Shown: positions 1 to 7,550, counted from the stretch's first letter. The stretch is 8,750 nt of DNA from Nitrospinae bacterium CG22_combo_CG10-13_8_21_14_all_47_10 (GCA_002786505.1 PCTK01000233.1:14075-22824), one strand, 5' to 3'. The notes: a model not told the origin generated them from the letters alone. Numbers and translations are program-made.

Positions 1-2
1 CC

Positions 3-359
3 TGCATCATGCTTATGGTATTGGCCGAGGTGATCAAATTTCTCGTGGCTAAATACAGTTCCGCCGGTTATGAGCCGCAAGTGGTGACCAGGCGTAAATA
101 CACTCGCGAGGTGGTCCTGGCGGTCATGGTCGCTCTGGCTTTGTATATCGGAAGTGTTCTCAGGCCGGAGATGCATGCTATGGATCAGCTTAAAAAGGCA
201 AACCCTTCCGATCAAAAACTGCAAATCCAGTTTGACCGCTACCATTCCAAGTTGACCTGGATCTATACCGTAAATATGATTCTGGGCCTGACCTTGTTCT
301 ATATTAATGGCAAAGAAATGGCCCGCTTCTCCATCAGGCGTGGGTCCGATGAGCAATAG
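3..359 (+). CDS. DUF4149-like small membrane protein, 5' end missing
   Basis: The reading frame is open from the window edge, so the true start probably lies upstream. The first ATG is at position 9, with no ribosome binding site visible. The visible part holds the end of a hydrophobic segment (VLAEVIKFLVA), a basic loop, a membrane segment (about EVVLAVMVALALYIGSVL), an amphipathic stretch, an F-D-R-Y-H-S-K motif and a last membrane segment (VNMILGLTLFYI). The pattern of a helix ending in an R-P-E motif, then a F-x-R-x-H motif followed by an N-x-x-L-G-L helix, resembles the C-terminal half of DUF4149/TMEM205-like proteins, which have about four membrane spans. Their function is not established. 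The family match is by eye only. The gene runs in the same direction as the next one, with about 90 bases between them if that gene starts at 450. Confidence 0.6.
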   Translation, partial: CIMLMVLAEVIKFLVAKYSSAGYEPQVVTRRKYTREVVLAVMVALALYIGSVLRPEMHAMDQLKKANPSDQKLQIQFDRYHSKLTWIYTVNMILGLTLFYINGKEMARFSIRRGSDEQ

Positions 360-449
360 CTCTCTCTGGTGGGCAAAAGGGGTGGGCGGCTTGATGAGCT
401 TTTGCCCCATTGTCTCCCGCAAGAGTGGGCCGAGAGGCCGATTGAGGGC

Positions 450-1427
450 ATGATAAAGATATTTCAAGTTGTTAGCGGAGGCTCTCCGCTTAAATGGGCG
501 TTGGCGGGTTTCACCTTATTTTTGTTTTTTGCAGGGTCGGTTCTGGCTAAACAAGTTGTTGAGGGTGTTCATGATGATCCTGGGGAGCCCAAAATTTCCG
601 TTGCCAGACCCGATCCCGATGATGTTTCAAACATGGCCTTCATCCGGTCAGGCAAGTTTCTCCGCGGTTCCAATTTTGAAGAAAACAAGGCGGCCTTTAA
701 AATGTGCCGTAAGTTTGATAAAGCCTGTAAGCTCTGGTGGTTTTCCGATGAGTACCCGGCAAAGCTGGTGTCGCTGGATAACTACTGGATAGACATCTAT
801 GAAGTGACCAACGAACAATATCTGGAGTTTGTAAAAGCCACCGGGCATCCCCCTGCTTTGGATGATTCGTGTACCACAGACGCATGCCGGGAAGGAAACT
901 TGTGGGACGGAGCATCTTTCCCGCCGATCATTCGCAAACAACCTGTGACGCAGGTAAGCTGGTATGATGCGGAGGCCTATTGCAAGTGGCGGGGCAAGCG
1001 TCTGCCTACAGAAGCGGAATGGGAAAAAGCCGCACGCGGCCCCAGCGGCAGTCGGTTCCCATGGGGGAATGCTTCGCCAGAGGGCCGGGCTACTTTCAAC
1101 AGAAAGTGGAAGGGCATGTACACCATGACAGATGTTGGCAGTTATCCTGAGGGCGCTTCGGTTTATGGGGCGTTCGATATGGCGGGCAATGTTTGGGAGT
1201 GGGTGGGTGACTGGTATGATCGCACCTACTACACCAAAGGAACAAAAAGCAATCCCAAGGGCTGGTCCAAGGGAGAGTTCAAATCCCTCCGTGGTGGGTC
1301 CTGGGTCAATTATGCCGATTCTTTGAGGAGCGCATTTCGAAGATGGAGCCGGCCCGATGTCCGGTTCAACGATACTGGTTTTCGCTGTGCCAAGACTGCC
1401 CCCCCTGATATGAAATTCGTGAATTAA
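450..1427 (+). CDS. Exported FGE-sulfatase (SUMF1-like) domain protein lacking the catalytic cysteines
   Basis: This 325-residue protein carries a formylglycine-generating-enzyme/sulfatase-modifying-factor fold (FGE-sulfatase family) at about residues 61-314. Visible family motifs are an N-terminal M-x-x-I-x-x-G-x-F-x-x-G, Y-E-V-T-N-E-Q-Y, V-S-W-Y-D-A-x-A-Y-C-x-W, R-L-P-T-E-A-E-W-E, G-N-V-W-E-W, R-G-G-S-W and a terminal T-G-F-R-C. The frame is open back to a GTG at 369, but I choose ATG 450 because it places a signal peptide at the N-terminus: K3, a hydrophobic core at 15-30, and cleavage after VLA at about residue 33. The product is thus probably periplasmic or anchored. In true FGE two active-site cysteines lie 2 and 7 residues after R-G-G-S-W; here these positions are N287 and L292. 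Sulfatase activation is therefore unlikely, and a binding or regulatory role is possible. The stop codon lies 2 bases before the next start. Confidence 0.88.
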   Translation: MIKIFQVVSGGSPLKWALAGFTLFLFFAGSVLAKQVVEGVHDDPGEPKISVARPDPDDVSNMAFIRSGKFLRGSNFEENKAAFKMCRKFDKACKLWWFSDEYPAKLVSLDNYWIDIYEVTNEQYLEFVKATGHPPALDDSCTTDACREGNLWDGASFPPIIRKQPVTQVSWYDAEAYCKWRGKRLPTEAEWEKAARGPSGSRFPWGNASPEGRATFNRKWKGMYTMTDVGSYPEGASVYGAFDMAGNVWEWVGDWYDRTYYTKGTKSNPKGWSKGEFKSLRGGSWVNYADSLRSAFRRWSRPDVRFNDTGFRCAKTAPPDMKFVN

Positions 1428-1429
1428 TC

Positions 1430-3100
1430 ATGACTGACAAGCCAAAAAGATCCGATGGGTTGACCGACCGGGAACGGGAGATGTTAAAGCCCTATCTCTC
1501 CCATGTGGATGCCAATGTATTTGCGTTGGGGAACTTGAACCCTGAGGTGATCGGGGGGGCACTGGCCCGCTACAGCCGGGCACCGACCGGATTCAAGGAA
1601 ACGGTCGCGCGCGAATTTTTAAATCAGGATGGCAGTCCCAATGATGTCAAGGGTTCCCAGATGATCGACCGGGTGGTCAACAAGTTTGGGGATGAATCTG
1701 TTGCCGAACTGGCGGTCGCTCCCCTTTGCATGGAAGAAATCTCGAACCTGATGACAAAAGTCATCGAAGACTGCAGGATAGGGGGGTCACCCATCGAAGA
1801 GTCGACCCGTTATGTTCTCTACGATGCCAAAAAAAATGGCCGGTGGCGTTATGTGTGCCCGGACAATATCAGGGAGTCCGGACTCGGCAATGCTTTTGTG
1901 GCGAATATGGACTTTCTTTTTGAGACCTATGCCGCAATGGTAGAGCCCATGCAGGGTTTGTTTCGAAAGCGCCTGACGGAAGACGCATTTGAGATAGAAG
2001 TGGAGCGCGATGGCAAGATTCAAAAGGCGGGACGGAGCTCTCTGGAAGGCGAAAACGAAATCAAGGCGCATCGCATTGCCTACAGTTTTACTATTCGCAG
2101 TGCGGCGTGCGATGTGATCCGCTGTATCCTTCCGGCCTGCACCCAGGCCAATGTCGGGTTGGTGGGCAACGGGAGGTTTTACTCCGGTTTGATTACTAAA
2201 CTGTTGTCGCACGATTTATGCGAAGCGCATGAGCTTGCAGGGTCGATTCGTACAGCCCTCAATACCCAGATTCCCACTTTCATTAAACGAGCCGGGCGAA
2301 ATGCTTATATGGCGGACAATCATCATGCGATGAGGAAATTGTGTCAGGAACTTTTTGCCTCGGTCCATATCGAAACCTCAGCCGAAGTGGAATTGCTGGG
2401 AGATAGCCCCGAAGACCAGTGGGTCAATCTTTTGTCTAATATGATTTTTCCCTATGTCAGGCACTCTTCCTGCCAGATTCGTGGAATTGTGAAAGGCTTG
2501 CCTGAAGAACGCAAAAAACAAATTTTCGCGTCCTATATCGGGTCGCGGCAGAGCAAGCGCGATCGCCCCGGCAGGGCACTGGAATATGGCTATCCCATTC
2601 AATTTGATATTCTTGCTGGATTCGCCGAGTACCGGGACCTGCAACGCCATCGCATGCTCACCCAGCAAAGGCAGGACTTGGGGATCGATTTGGGTTATTC
2701 GGTGCCGGAGGAGATTGATGAAATCGGCATGGGACAGAAAGTGCAGGAATGTTTTGAGCGCACGGAATCCCTGCACCGCGACCTGAAACGGGCCGGGATG
2801 GAACAGGAAGCGCAATACGCTACCCTTTTCAACCACTTCATCCGCTGGAATGTGGGCATGAATCTCAGGGAGCTGGGGCATCTTGTTGAACTGCGTACTC
2901 AGAAAGCCGGTCACCCCAAATACCGGCGCACGGCGCAAATGATGGCTCGTCAATACCTCAAACTCCACCCGGAGATGGAACCGGTCCTGCAATTTGTCGA
3001 CTACAACGATTACGATGGCGGCATCACACGTGCGGATCAGGAAGCCCGCACGGCCCGCAAAAGCCTTGCCTCCAACCTCTTTGACGATCAGGACGACTAA
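1430..3100 (+). CDS. Two-domain ThyX-superfamily protein (annotated in relatives as FAD-dependent thymidylate synthase)
   Basis: At 556 residues this is more than twice the length of a classical ThyX (about 220-250), and it appears to hold two related halves. The first half has G-D-E-S-V-A-E-L (87-94) followed by E-E-S-T-R-Y (123-128), matching the ThyX G-H-E-S...E-H and S-x-R-Y elements, but the R-H-R triplet is replaced by D114-C115-R116. The second half has R-D-R-P-G-R-A-L-E (377-385), a clear R406-H407-R408, then M-N-L-R-E-L...E-L-R (477-489) and H-P-K-Y-R-R (495-500), but no S-x-R-Y after its R-H-R. Known ThyX enzymes methylate dUMP using FAD, NADPH and methylenetetrahydrofolate. Long forms like this carry the same name in databases, but activity is unproven to my knowledge, so I give no symbol. 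The start is the ATG 2 bases after the previous stop, without a clear Shine-Dalgarno sequence, suggesting translational coupling. Confidence 0.8.
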   Translation: MTDKPKRSDGLTDREREMLKPYLSHVDANVFALGNLNPEVIGGALARYSRAPTGFKETVAREFLNQDGSPNDVKGSQMIDRVVNKFGDESVAELAVAPLCMEEISNLMTKVIEDCRIGGSPIEESTRYVLYDAKKNGRWRYVCPDNIRESGLGNAFVANMDFLFETYAAMVEPMQGLFRKRLTEDAFEIEVERDGKIQKAGRSSLEGENEIKAHRIAYSFTIRSAACDVIRCILPACTQANVGLVGNGRFYSGLITKLLSHDLCEAHELAGSIRTALNTQIPTFIKRAGRNAYMADNHHAMRKLCQELFASVHIETSAEVELLGDSPEDQWVNLLSNMIFPYVRHSSCQIRGIVKGLPEERKKQIFASYIGSRQSKRDRPGRALEYGYPIQFDILAGFAEYRDLQRHRMLTQQRQDLGIDLGYSVPEEIDEIGMGQKVQECFERTESLHRDLKRAGMEQEAQYATLFNHFIRWNVGMNLRELGHLVELRTQKAGHPKYRRTAQMMARQYLKLHPEMEPVLQFVDYNDYDGGITRADQEARTARKSLASNLFDDQDD

Positions 3101-3107
3101 ACAACAA

Positions 3108-3146
3108 CCCCCTCCTTTTCGCGTGACTGGGCGGCAGGAGGGTTTT
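3108..3146 (+). terminator. Possible rho-independent terminator after the ThyX-like gene
   Basis: CCCTCC (3110-3115) can pair with GGAGGG (3137-3142). A smaller CGC/GCG pairing (3120-3122 with 3131-3133) lies inside the loop, and TTTT follows directly at 3143-3146. The loop is long and the T run short, so the structure is only moderately convincing, but its place just 8 bases after the stop codon fits a terminator. Confidence 0.4.
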
Positions 3147-3288
3147 GAGCGGTCAGGAATGTTGAGCCCGTTTATTTTTCCGGCTTCGCCTATATGGCCG
3201 GATAACCATGGTGGACTACGATCATTCCATTTCTTCTTCTTCAGGCAATTTGTACTATTTTCATGAGATTTTTAGAAAAATTTCTGAT

Positions 3289-3316
3289 TTTATGTTAGTC
3301 TTATGCGCTTTATTAT
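3289..3316 (+). promoter_or_regulatory. Weak candidate promoter for pntAB
   Basis: TATTAT at 3311-3316 resembles a sigma-70 -10 box, and TTTATG at 3289-3294 is a poor -35 box 16 bases upstream. The surrounding DNA is AT-rich and the implied leader to the pntA start is about 30 bases. The -35 match is weak, so this only marks the most likely promoter area. Confidence 0.2.
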
Positions 3317-3351
3317 TCCCCCAAACCATTCTTGAATGAGAGATAAAAGCG

Positions 3352-4902
3352 ATGAAGATTGGTATCCCAAAAGAAGTACATGCTGGCGAAAAAAGGGTGG
3401 CCACCACTCCGGAAGTCGCGACACAGCTTATCAAACTGGGTTTTGAAGTCGCGATTGAGGCTGGTGCCGGTTCTGCCGCTCATTTTTCTGATGCTTCTTA
3501 TGTCGAAGCGGGCGTGACCGTTGTCAAAAGTGCCAAAGAGATCTGGACTGAAAGCGATATTATTTTAAAAGTCCGTGGTCCTGAACTTAATCCCGACCTG
3601 AAAACCGAGGAAGTGGACCTGCTCAAAGAGAACCAGATCCTTATTTCGTTTCTTTGGCCGGCGCAAAACCCCGATTTACTCAAAAAACTAGCGGAGAAAA
3701 AAGTCACTGCCCTGGCGATGGACATGGTGCCGCGCATATCGCGTGCCCAGAAAATGGATGCGCTCAGTTCAATGGCCAACATTGCCGGGTACCGCGCAGT
3801 GGTCGAGGCGGCTCAGCATTTTGGTCGATTCTTCACTGGACAGATCACTGCGGCGGGGAAGATTCCTCCTGCGAAGGTACTGGTCATCGGTGCGGGCGTT
3901 GCCGGTCTTGCCGCCATTGGTGCGGCGAAAAGTATGGGGGCTATTGTACGAGCCTTCGATACCCGGCCGGAAGTGAAAGAACAGATTGAGAGCATGGATG
4001 CGGAATTCCTGGAACTCGACTTTGAGGAAGATGGGTCGGGATCAGGCGGTTACGCAAAAGTGATGAGTAAAGAGTTTATTGAAGCGGAAATGGCACTCTT
4101 CGCCGAACAGGCCAAGGAAGTGGATATCATCATCACCACAGCGTTGATTCCGGGAAAACCGGCACCCGAACTGATTTTGGAAGACATGGTAACTTCCATG
4201 AAAGACGGTAGCGTGATTGTAGACCTTGCCGCTGAACAAGGCGGTAACTGCAAATTGACCAAAGCGGGAGAAGTGATCAAGGTGCACGGAGTTTCAATCA
4301 TCGGTTATACCGACCTGCCCAGCCGGTTGGCATCGCAGTCGAGCCAGCTATATGGAACGAACTTGCGTCACTTGCTGACGTACATGTGTAAGGAAAAAGA
4401 CGGCAACGTTAAAGTTGATTTTGAAGACGAGGTGGTTCGCGGAGCCACAGCGGTTAAAAATGGCAAGATCACTTTCCCGCCGCCCGCGCCAAAACTTTCC
4501 GCGGCACCCGCCAAACCGGTGGAGACCGCCAAACCTGTAGAGGCCAAGGAAGAAAAACCCTCGGCGATGGGTCCGTTTATCACCTTTGGCGCAGGAGCCC
4601 TGGCCTTGCTTGGCCTGGGTTCGGTTGCGCCGGCATCATTCATGGCGCATTTTACGGTTTTCGTGCTGGCCTGTTTTGTAGGCTACATGGTTATCTGGAA
4701 TGTGACGGCGGCTTTGCATACGCCGCTCATGAGTGTGACCAACGCCATCAGCAGTATCATTATCATCGGGGCTCTTTTACAGATCAGTTCCGGGGACAAG
4801 GCGATCATGTGGGTGGCCGGATTTGCGGTGCTGATTACATCCATTAATATTGCAGGCGGATTCGCGGTGACGCGCCGCATGCTCGAAATGTTTCGTAGAT
4901 AG
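3352..4902 (+). CDS. pntA: NAD(P) transhydrogenase subunit alpha, fused form
   Basis: This is the alpha subunit of the proton-translocating transhydrogenase of the inner membrane. It is 516 residues, close to the 510 of the E. coli protein, and has the same one-piece layout. Residues 1 to about 375 form the cytoplasmic NAD(H)-binding domain I. It contains the K-E-x-x-x-x-E-K-R-V-A-like start, R-A-Q-K-M-D-A-L-S-S-M-A-N-I-A-G-Y-R (131-148), the Rossmann loop GAGVAG (180-185) followed by D-T-R-P-E-V (203-208), and the S-S-Q-L-Y-G-T-N region (330-337). A proline/alanine/lysine-rich linker follows (about 376-406), then four membrane helices ending near 505, including the conserved V-T-N-A-I-S-S-I-I segment (462-470). 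Many bacteria split this protein into PntAA and PntAB; here it is not split. A weak GAGAG ribosome binding site lies 9 bases before the ATG. pntB follows 11 bases after the stop. Confidence 0.97.
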   Translation: MKIGIPKEVHAGEKRVATTPEVATQLIKLGFEVAIEAGAGSAAHFSDASYVEAGVTVVKSAKEIWTESDIILKVRGPELNPDLKTEEVDLLKENQILISFLWPAQNPDLLKKLAEKKVTALAMDMVPRISRAQKMDALSSMANIAGYRAVVEAAQHFGRFFTGQITAAGKIPPAKVLVIGAGVAGLAAIGAAKSMGAIVRAFDTRPEVKEQIESMDAEFLELDFEEDGSGSGGYAKVMSKEFIEAEMALFAEQAKEVDIIITTALIPGKPAPELILEDMVTSMKDGSVIVDLAAEQGGNCKLTKAGEVIKVHGVSIIGYTDLPSRLASQSSQLYGTNLRHLLTYMCKEKDGNVKVDFEDEVVRGATAVKNGKITFPPPAPKLSAAPAKPVETAKPVEAKEEKPSAMGPFITFGAGALALLGLGSVAPASFMAHFTVFVLACFVGYMVIWNVTAALHTPLMSVTNAISSIIIIGALLQISSGDKAIMWVAGFAVLITSINIAGGFAVTRRMLEMFRR

Positions 4903-4906
4903 GAGG
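4901..4906 (+). promoter_or_regulatory. Strong Shine-Dalgarno of pntB, overlapping the pntA stop
   Basis: A perfect AGGAGG starts on the second base of the pntA TAG stop codon and lies 7 bases before the pntB ATG. This fixes the pntB start and suggests that translation of the two subunits is coupled. Confidence 0.85.
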
Positions 4907-4913
4907 CGGGAAG

Positions 4914-6308
4914 ATGAGTGAAGGTATCATAACCGCCTCTTATGTCGGGGCAACTATTTTATTTATTCTGGCGTTAGGCGGCTTGAGTAACCAGGAAACC
5001 TCAAGGCGCGGCAACCTTTTTGGAATGATTGGCATGGCCGTGGCCTTGATCGCCACGATTTCCAGTGTGACGGCTAATCTGGGAATTTTGATTGCCGGAC
5101 TGCTGATTGGCTCAACCATCGGCATAATTTTGGCCAAACGGGTGCAGATGACACAAATGCCCGAACTGGTTGCGATGTTGCACAGTCTTGTGGGATTGGC
5201 GGCGGTATTGGTAGGGTTCGCCAATTTCATGGATCCCGGAAGGTTGCAACATTTCAGCGGGATCGAATTAACAATTCACGATGTGGAGACCTATCTGGGA
5301 ATCCTGATAGGAGCCATCACCTTATCAGGTTCTGTTATCGCATTTGGAAAACTGAGCGGTAAAATTGGCGGGAACCCGTTGTTGTTGCCGGCCCGGCATT
5401 GGCTCAACCTTGGCTTGTTGCTGTCATCCATCTGGTTCTGTGTTGAATTTGTCGAGCAATCGGCCGCGGGTAGCGGCACGGTTCCATTGTTGATCATGAC
5501 GGGAATCGCATTGCTGTTCGGGATTCATATGGTCATGGCCATCGGTGGTGCGGACATGCCCGTTGTTGTTTCCATGCTCAACAGTTATTCCGGCTGGGCG
5601 GCTTCCGCGACGGGTTTTATGCTCAACAATGACCTGCTTATTGTCACCGGGGCTCTGGTTGGGAGCAGTGGCGCTATCCTTAGTTACATCATGTGTCGCG
5701 CCATGAATCGCAAGTTCCTTTCGGTTATTGCGGGGGGGTTTGGCACGACATCAGGGGGCGCATCTTCAGGAGAAGAACAGCAGGGCGAGGTCATTGCTCT
5801 GGAAGCCCCAGAGGTTGCAAGCTTACTGCTCGAAGCAAAAGAAGTCATGATCATTCCGGGTTATGGCATGGCCGTGGCGCAAGCCCAGCATATTGTCTAC
5901 GAAATCACCAAAACTCTCCGGGCAAAAAAGGTAAATGTGCGGTTTGGCATTCATCCTGTTGCCGGGCGCATGCCGGGGCATATGAATGTTTTGCTGGCGG
6001 AAGCCAAGGTGCCTTACGACATTGTTTTTGAAATGGATGAAATCAATGATGATTTTCCGAAGGTGGATGTTTCGATCATCATTGGCGCCAACGATATTGT
6101 CAACCCTTCGGCACAAACTGATCCCAACAGCCCGATCGCGGGCATGCCGGTTATGGAATGCTGGAAGGGTAAAACAACTATTGTGCTGAAACGCGGTATG
6201 GCGACCGGCTATGCCGGAGTGCAGAATCCATTGTTCTACAAAGAGAACACGCGCATGCTGTTTGGTGATGCCAGGGCCAGCCTGGATGAGGTTTTTAAAA
6301 ATCTTTAG
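4914..6308 (+). CDS. pntB: NAD(P) transhydrogenase subunit beta
   Basis: This is the 464-residue beta subunit (E. coli 462), which forms with PntA the complex that makes NADPH from NADH at the expense of the proton gradient. The N-terminal two thirds (about 1-270) is the multi-span proton-channel domain II. It includes M-P-E-L-V-A-M-L-H-S with H90, matching the E. coli channel histidine beta-His91, and A-D-M-P-V-V-V-S-M-L-N-S-Y-S-G-W with N223, matching beta-Asn222. A glycine/serine/glutamate-rich linker (about 274-290) leads to the cytoplasmic NADP(H)-binding domain III. That domain holds G-Y-G-M-A-V-A-Q-A-Q (316-325), G-A-N-D-I-V-N-P (391-398) and K-R-G-M-A-T-G-Y-A-G (426-435). E. coli has serine where this protein has G428. 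Domain III makes the gene look complete and functional. Its end faces the next gene's end, 3 bases away. Confidence 0.97.
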   Translation: MSEGIITASYVGATILFILALGGLSNQETSRRGNLFGMIGMAVALIATISSVTANLGILIAGLLIGSTIGIILAKRVQMTQMPELVAMLHSLVGLAAVLVGFANFMDPGRLQHFSGIELTIHDVETYLGILIGAITLSGSVIAFGKLSGKIGGNPLLLPARHWLNLGLLLSSIWFCVEFVEQSAAGSGTVPLLIMTGIALLFGIHMVMAIGGADMPVVVSMLNSYSGWAASATGFMLNNDLLIVTGALVGSSGAILSYIMCRAMNRKFLSVIAGGFGTTSGGASSGEEQQGEVIALEAPEVASLLLEAKEVMIIPGYGMAVAQAQHIVYEITKTLRAKKVNVRFGIHPVAGRMPGHMNVLLAEAKVPYDIVFEMDEINDDFPKVDVSIIIGANDIVNPSAQTDPNSPIAGMPVMECWKGKTTIVLKRGMATGYAGVQNPLFYKENTRMLFGDARASLDEVFKNL

Positions 6309-6311
6309 TTT

Positions 6312-7160
6312 TCATCGGGGAATAGTGAACGCCACATTTCCTTTTGAAGATGGCACGAGAATAAGATTGCGGGCGTAGTCAAAAGAAATGCCCGCCGGAG
6401 TCAGAATATTTTCCCGGATGATTTTTGTCCGGGAAAACTTTTCGACTCTATAGATTTTTCCTTCCGCTATATCAGAGACCAGTAAATTATTTTCCCGGTC
6501 CCAGTCCACTCCACATAAACTTTTAAATGTATTTTGAATGACAGGCGTGATCCTTCCATCAGGTCCAACTGCTAAAATTTTACCCGTGGCCCGGGTCACA
6601 ACAATAAGCCGGTTGCGTACAGGGTCATACACCATCCCACTGGGGTTTCCCAGACGGTTGTCTTTCTTGAACACCGAAACCTTATGGTCGTTTCCGGTGT
6701 CCACTTTGTAAATGGCATTCGCCAGGACATCAGAAATGTAAAGGTTGCTCTCATCATCGAAAGCCAGGCCTTTTAACCGCTTGGCACCGATGCCGGTGAA
6801 ATCAATATGCCCCAGAGGCCTGCCGTTGTTTTTATCAAACCAGCGTAAGGAGTCGATGTCTGTGACATAAAGTTTATTGCCTTGAAGGGCCAATCCTCCC
6901 GGAGCGTTCAGGGTAATTTGCGGACTTCCTCCCCGGATGAAAAGTAGAGGTTTCCCGGATCCGTCAAGTTTGACGATGAAGCCGTTATTGTCCCGGTCCG
7001 CCGGAGCGCCGTTGGTGCTGGATATGAAATAATTCCCGAGGGCCGGGTCAACAATAAAACTCTGCGGAGTTTTTAATCCGTCCACACGAAAGGCTTCAAC
7101 CGGGTGGGTGGGTAAGATAAAAAGCAGGACGGCAAATAAATTTGCTACTATGGTTTTCAT
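6312..7160 (-). CDS. Exported NHL/SMP-30-like beta-propeller protein
   Basis: The frame is open back to a TTG at 7175, but the ATG at 7160 gives a clean signal peptide: K2, a hydrophobic core, then cleavage after V-E-A at about residue 23. I use that start (282 residues). The mature part shows repeated strand-turn units of the NHL/SMP-30/gluconolactonase-like type: P-x-G-L-A-L...N-K-L-Y-V-T-D, L-K-G-L-A-F-D...N-L-Y-I-S-D, P-S-G-M-V-Y-D...N-R-L-I-V-V, L-C-G-V-D-W-D...N-L-L-V-S-D and P-A-G-I-S-F-D...N-L-I-L-V. This gives about six propeller blades. Such proteins bind ligands or partners, or act as lactonases; the substrate cannot be told here. No clear Shine-Dalgarno is visible. A TACAAT box on this strand at 7176-7181 could be a -10 element, but would give a leader of only about 10 bases. 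It is tail-to-tail with pntB. Confidence 0.82.
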   Translation of the reverse strand: MKTIVANLFAVLLFILPTHPVEAFRVDGLKTPQSFIVDPALGNYFISSTNGAPADRDNNGFIVKLDGSGKPLLFIRGGSPQITLNAPGGLALQGNKLYVTDIDSLRWFDKNNGRPLGHIDFTGIGAKRLKGLAFDDESNLYISDVLANAIYKVDTGNDHKVSVFKKDNRLGNPSGMVYDPVRNRLIVVTRATGKILAVGPDGRITPVIQNTFKSLCGVDWDRENNLLVSDIAEGKIYRVEKFSRTKIIRENILTPAGISFDYARNLILVPSSKGNVAFTIPR

Positions 7161-7218
7161 GGTACGAACCCGCAAATTGTATGAGAGGTTTTAAATCACC
7201 CCATCTATCCAGGTCAGT

Positions 7219-7536
7219 ATGCCCAAATCGCACGGCAAAAATGAAATTTATTTAGGAATGACGTTGATGGGTACCACCGGACTGGCTATGGGCTGGGTGA
7301 TGCACAGTCCTCTTCTCATGGCGATTGCCGGAGCGCTGGGGCTGGTGGTCGGCGGCTTTGTCGGCTGGATCGGCGGTCGACGTTATATGCTCATCATCTG
7401 CCTGGGAGTTTTAATCGGCACCTTCTTTGGTTACCGTACTGGCGATCAGGATATCCTCATCATCGCCGCTGGTAGCGGCGGTGCCATTGCCGGGTTCATG
7501 GGCGCGCAACTCGAACAGTTCTTCAACCGTCACTAG
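7219..7536 (+). CDS. Small glycine-rich membrane protein of unknown function
   Basis: This 105-residue protein is mostly hydrophobic, with about four short membrane segments at residues 10-28, 30-50, 56-71 and 79-98. They are rich in glycine and alanine (G-L-V-V-G-G-F-V-G-W-I-G-G, G-S-G-G-A-I-A-G), which favours close helix packing. A charged tail (L-E-Q-F-F-N-R-H) ends it. I do not recognise a family. The ATG at 7219 is preceded by a weak AGGT 4 bases upstream. It is transcribed away from the propeller gene across a gap of under 60 bases, so it has its own promoter or shares a divergent one. The stop codon falls exactly where the left end of the insertion sequence seems to begin, so the C-terminus may have been altered by insertion. 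Confidence 0.65.
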   Translation: MPKSHGKNEIYLGMTLMGTTGLAMGWVMHSPLLMAIAGALGLVVGGFVGWIGGRRYMLIICLGVLIGTFFGYRTGDQDILIIAAGSGGAIAGFMGAQLEQFFNRH

Positions 7537-7550
7537 TACTATGACAATTT
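7534..7550 (+). repeat. Putative left terminal inverted repeat of the IS630 element
   Basis: It matches 11 of 17 bases of the reverse complement of 8706-8722. It overlaps the stop codon of the upstream membrane-protein gene and the last bases of the transposase frame, whose stop ends at 7549. Confidence 0.4.

Larger units (their letters stand above)
3101..3351 (+). other. Non-coding gap between the ThyX-like gene and pntA
   Basis: This stretch separates two same-strand transcription units. Besides the possible terminator at its start, it holds a short inverted repeat, CCGGC (3180-3184) with GCCGG (3197-3201), whose 12-base loop and lack of a following T run make it doubtful. A markedly AT-rich stretch at about 3240-3320 would suit the pntA promoter. 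I see no convincing short gene, RNA gene or riboswitch in it. Confidence 0.6.

Noticed and set aside
369..449. Upstream GTG start for the FGE-like protein
   Set aside because: The extra 27 residues have no family features and would bury the signal peptide inside the protein, so the ATG at 450 fits better.
450..1427. FGE-like protein as a genuine sulfatase-activating enzyme
   Set aside because: Both active-site cysteine positions are replaced, and no sulfatase gene lies nearby.
2378..2992. A 204-residue minus-strand frame inside the ThyX-like gene
   Set aside because: It lies entirely opposite a conserved coding region and shows no recognisable motif; it is a shadow of the plus-strand gene.
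3180..3201. CCGGC/GCCGG inverted repeat in the gap before pntA as a terminator or operator
   Set aside because: The stem has only five pairs with a 12-base loop, no T run follows on either strand, and there is no second copy to suggest a binding site.
2994..3266. A 90-residue plus-strand frame running from the ThyX-like gene into the gap
   Set aside because: It overlaps the end of a well-supported gene in another frame, its composition is low-complexity, and it has no ribosome binding site or family resemblance.
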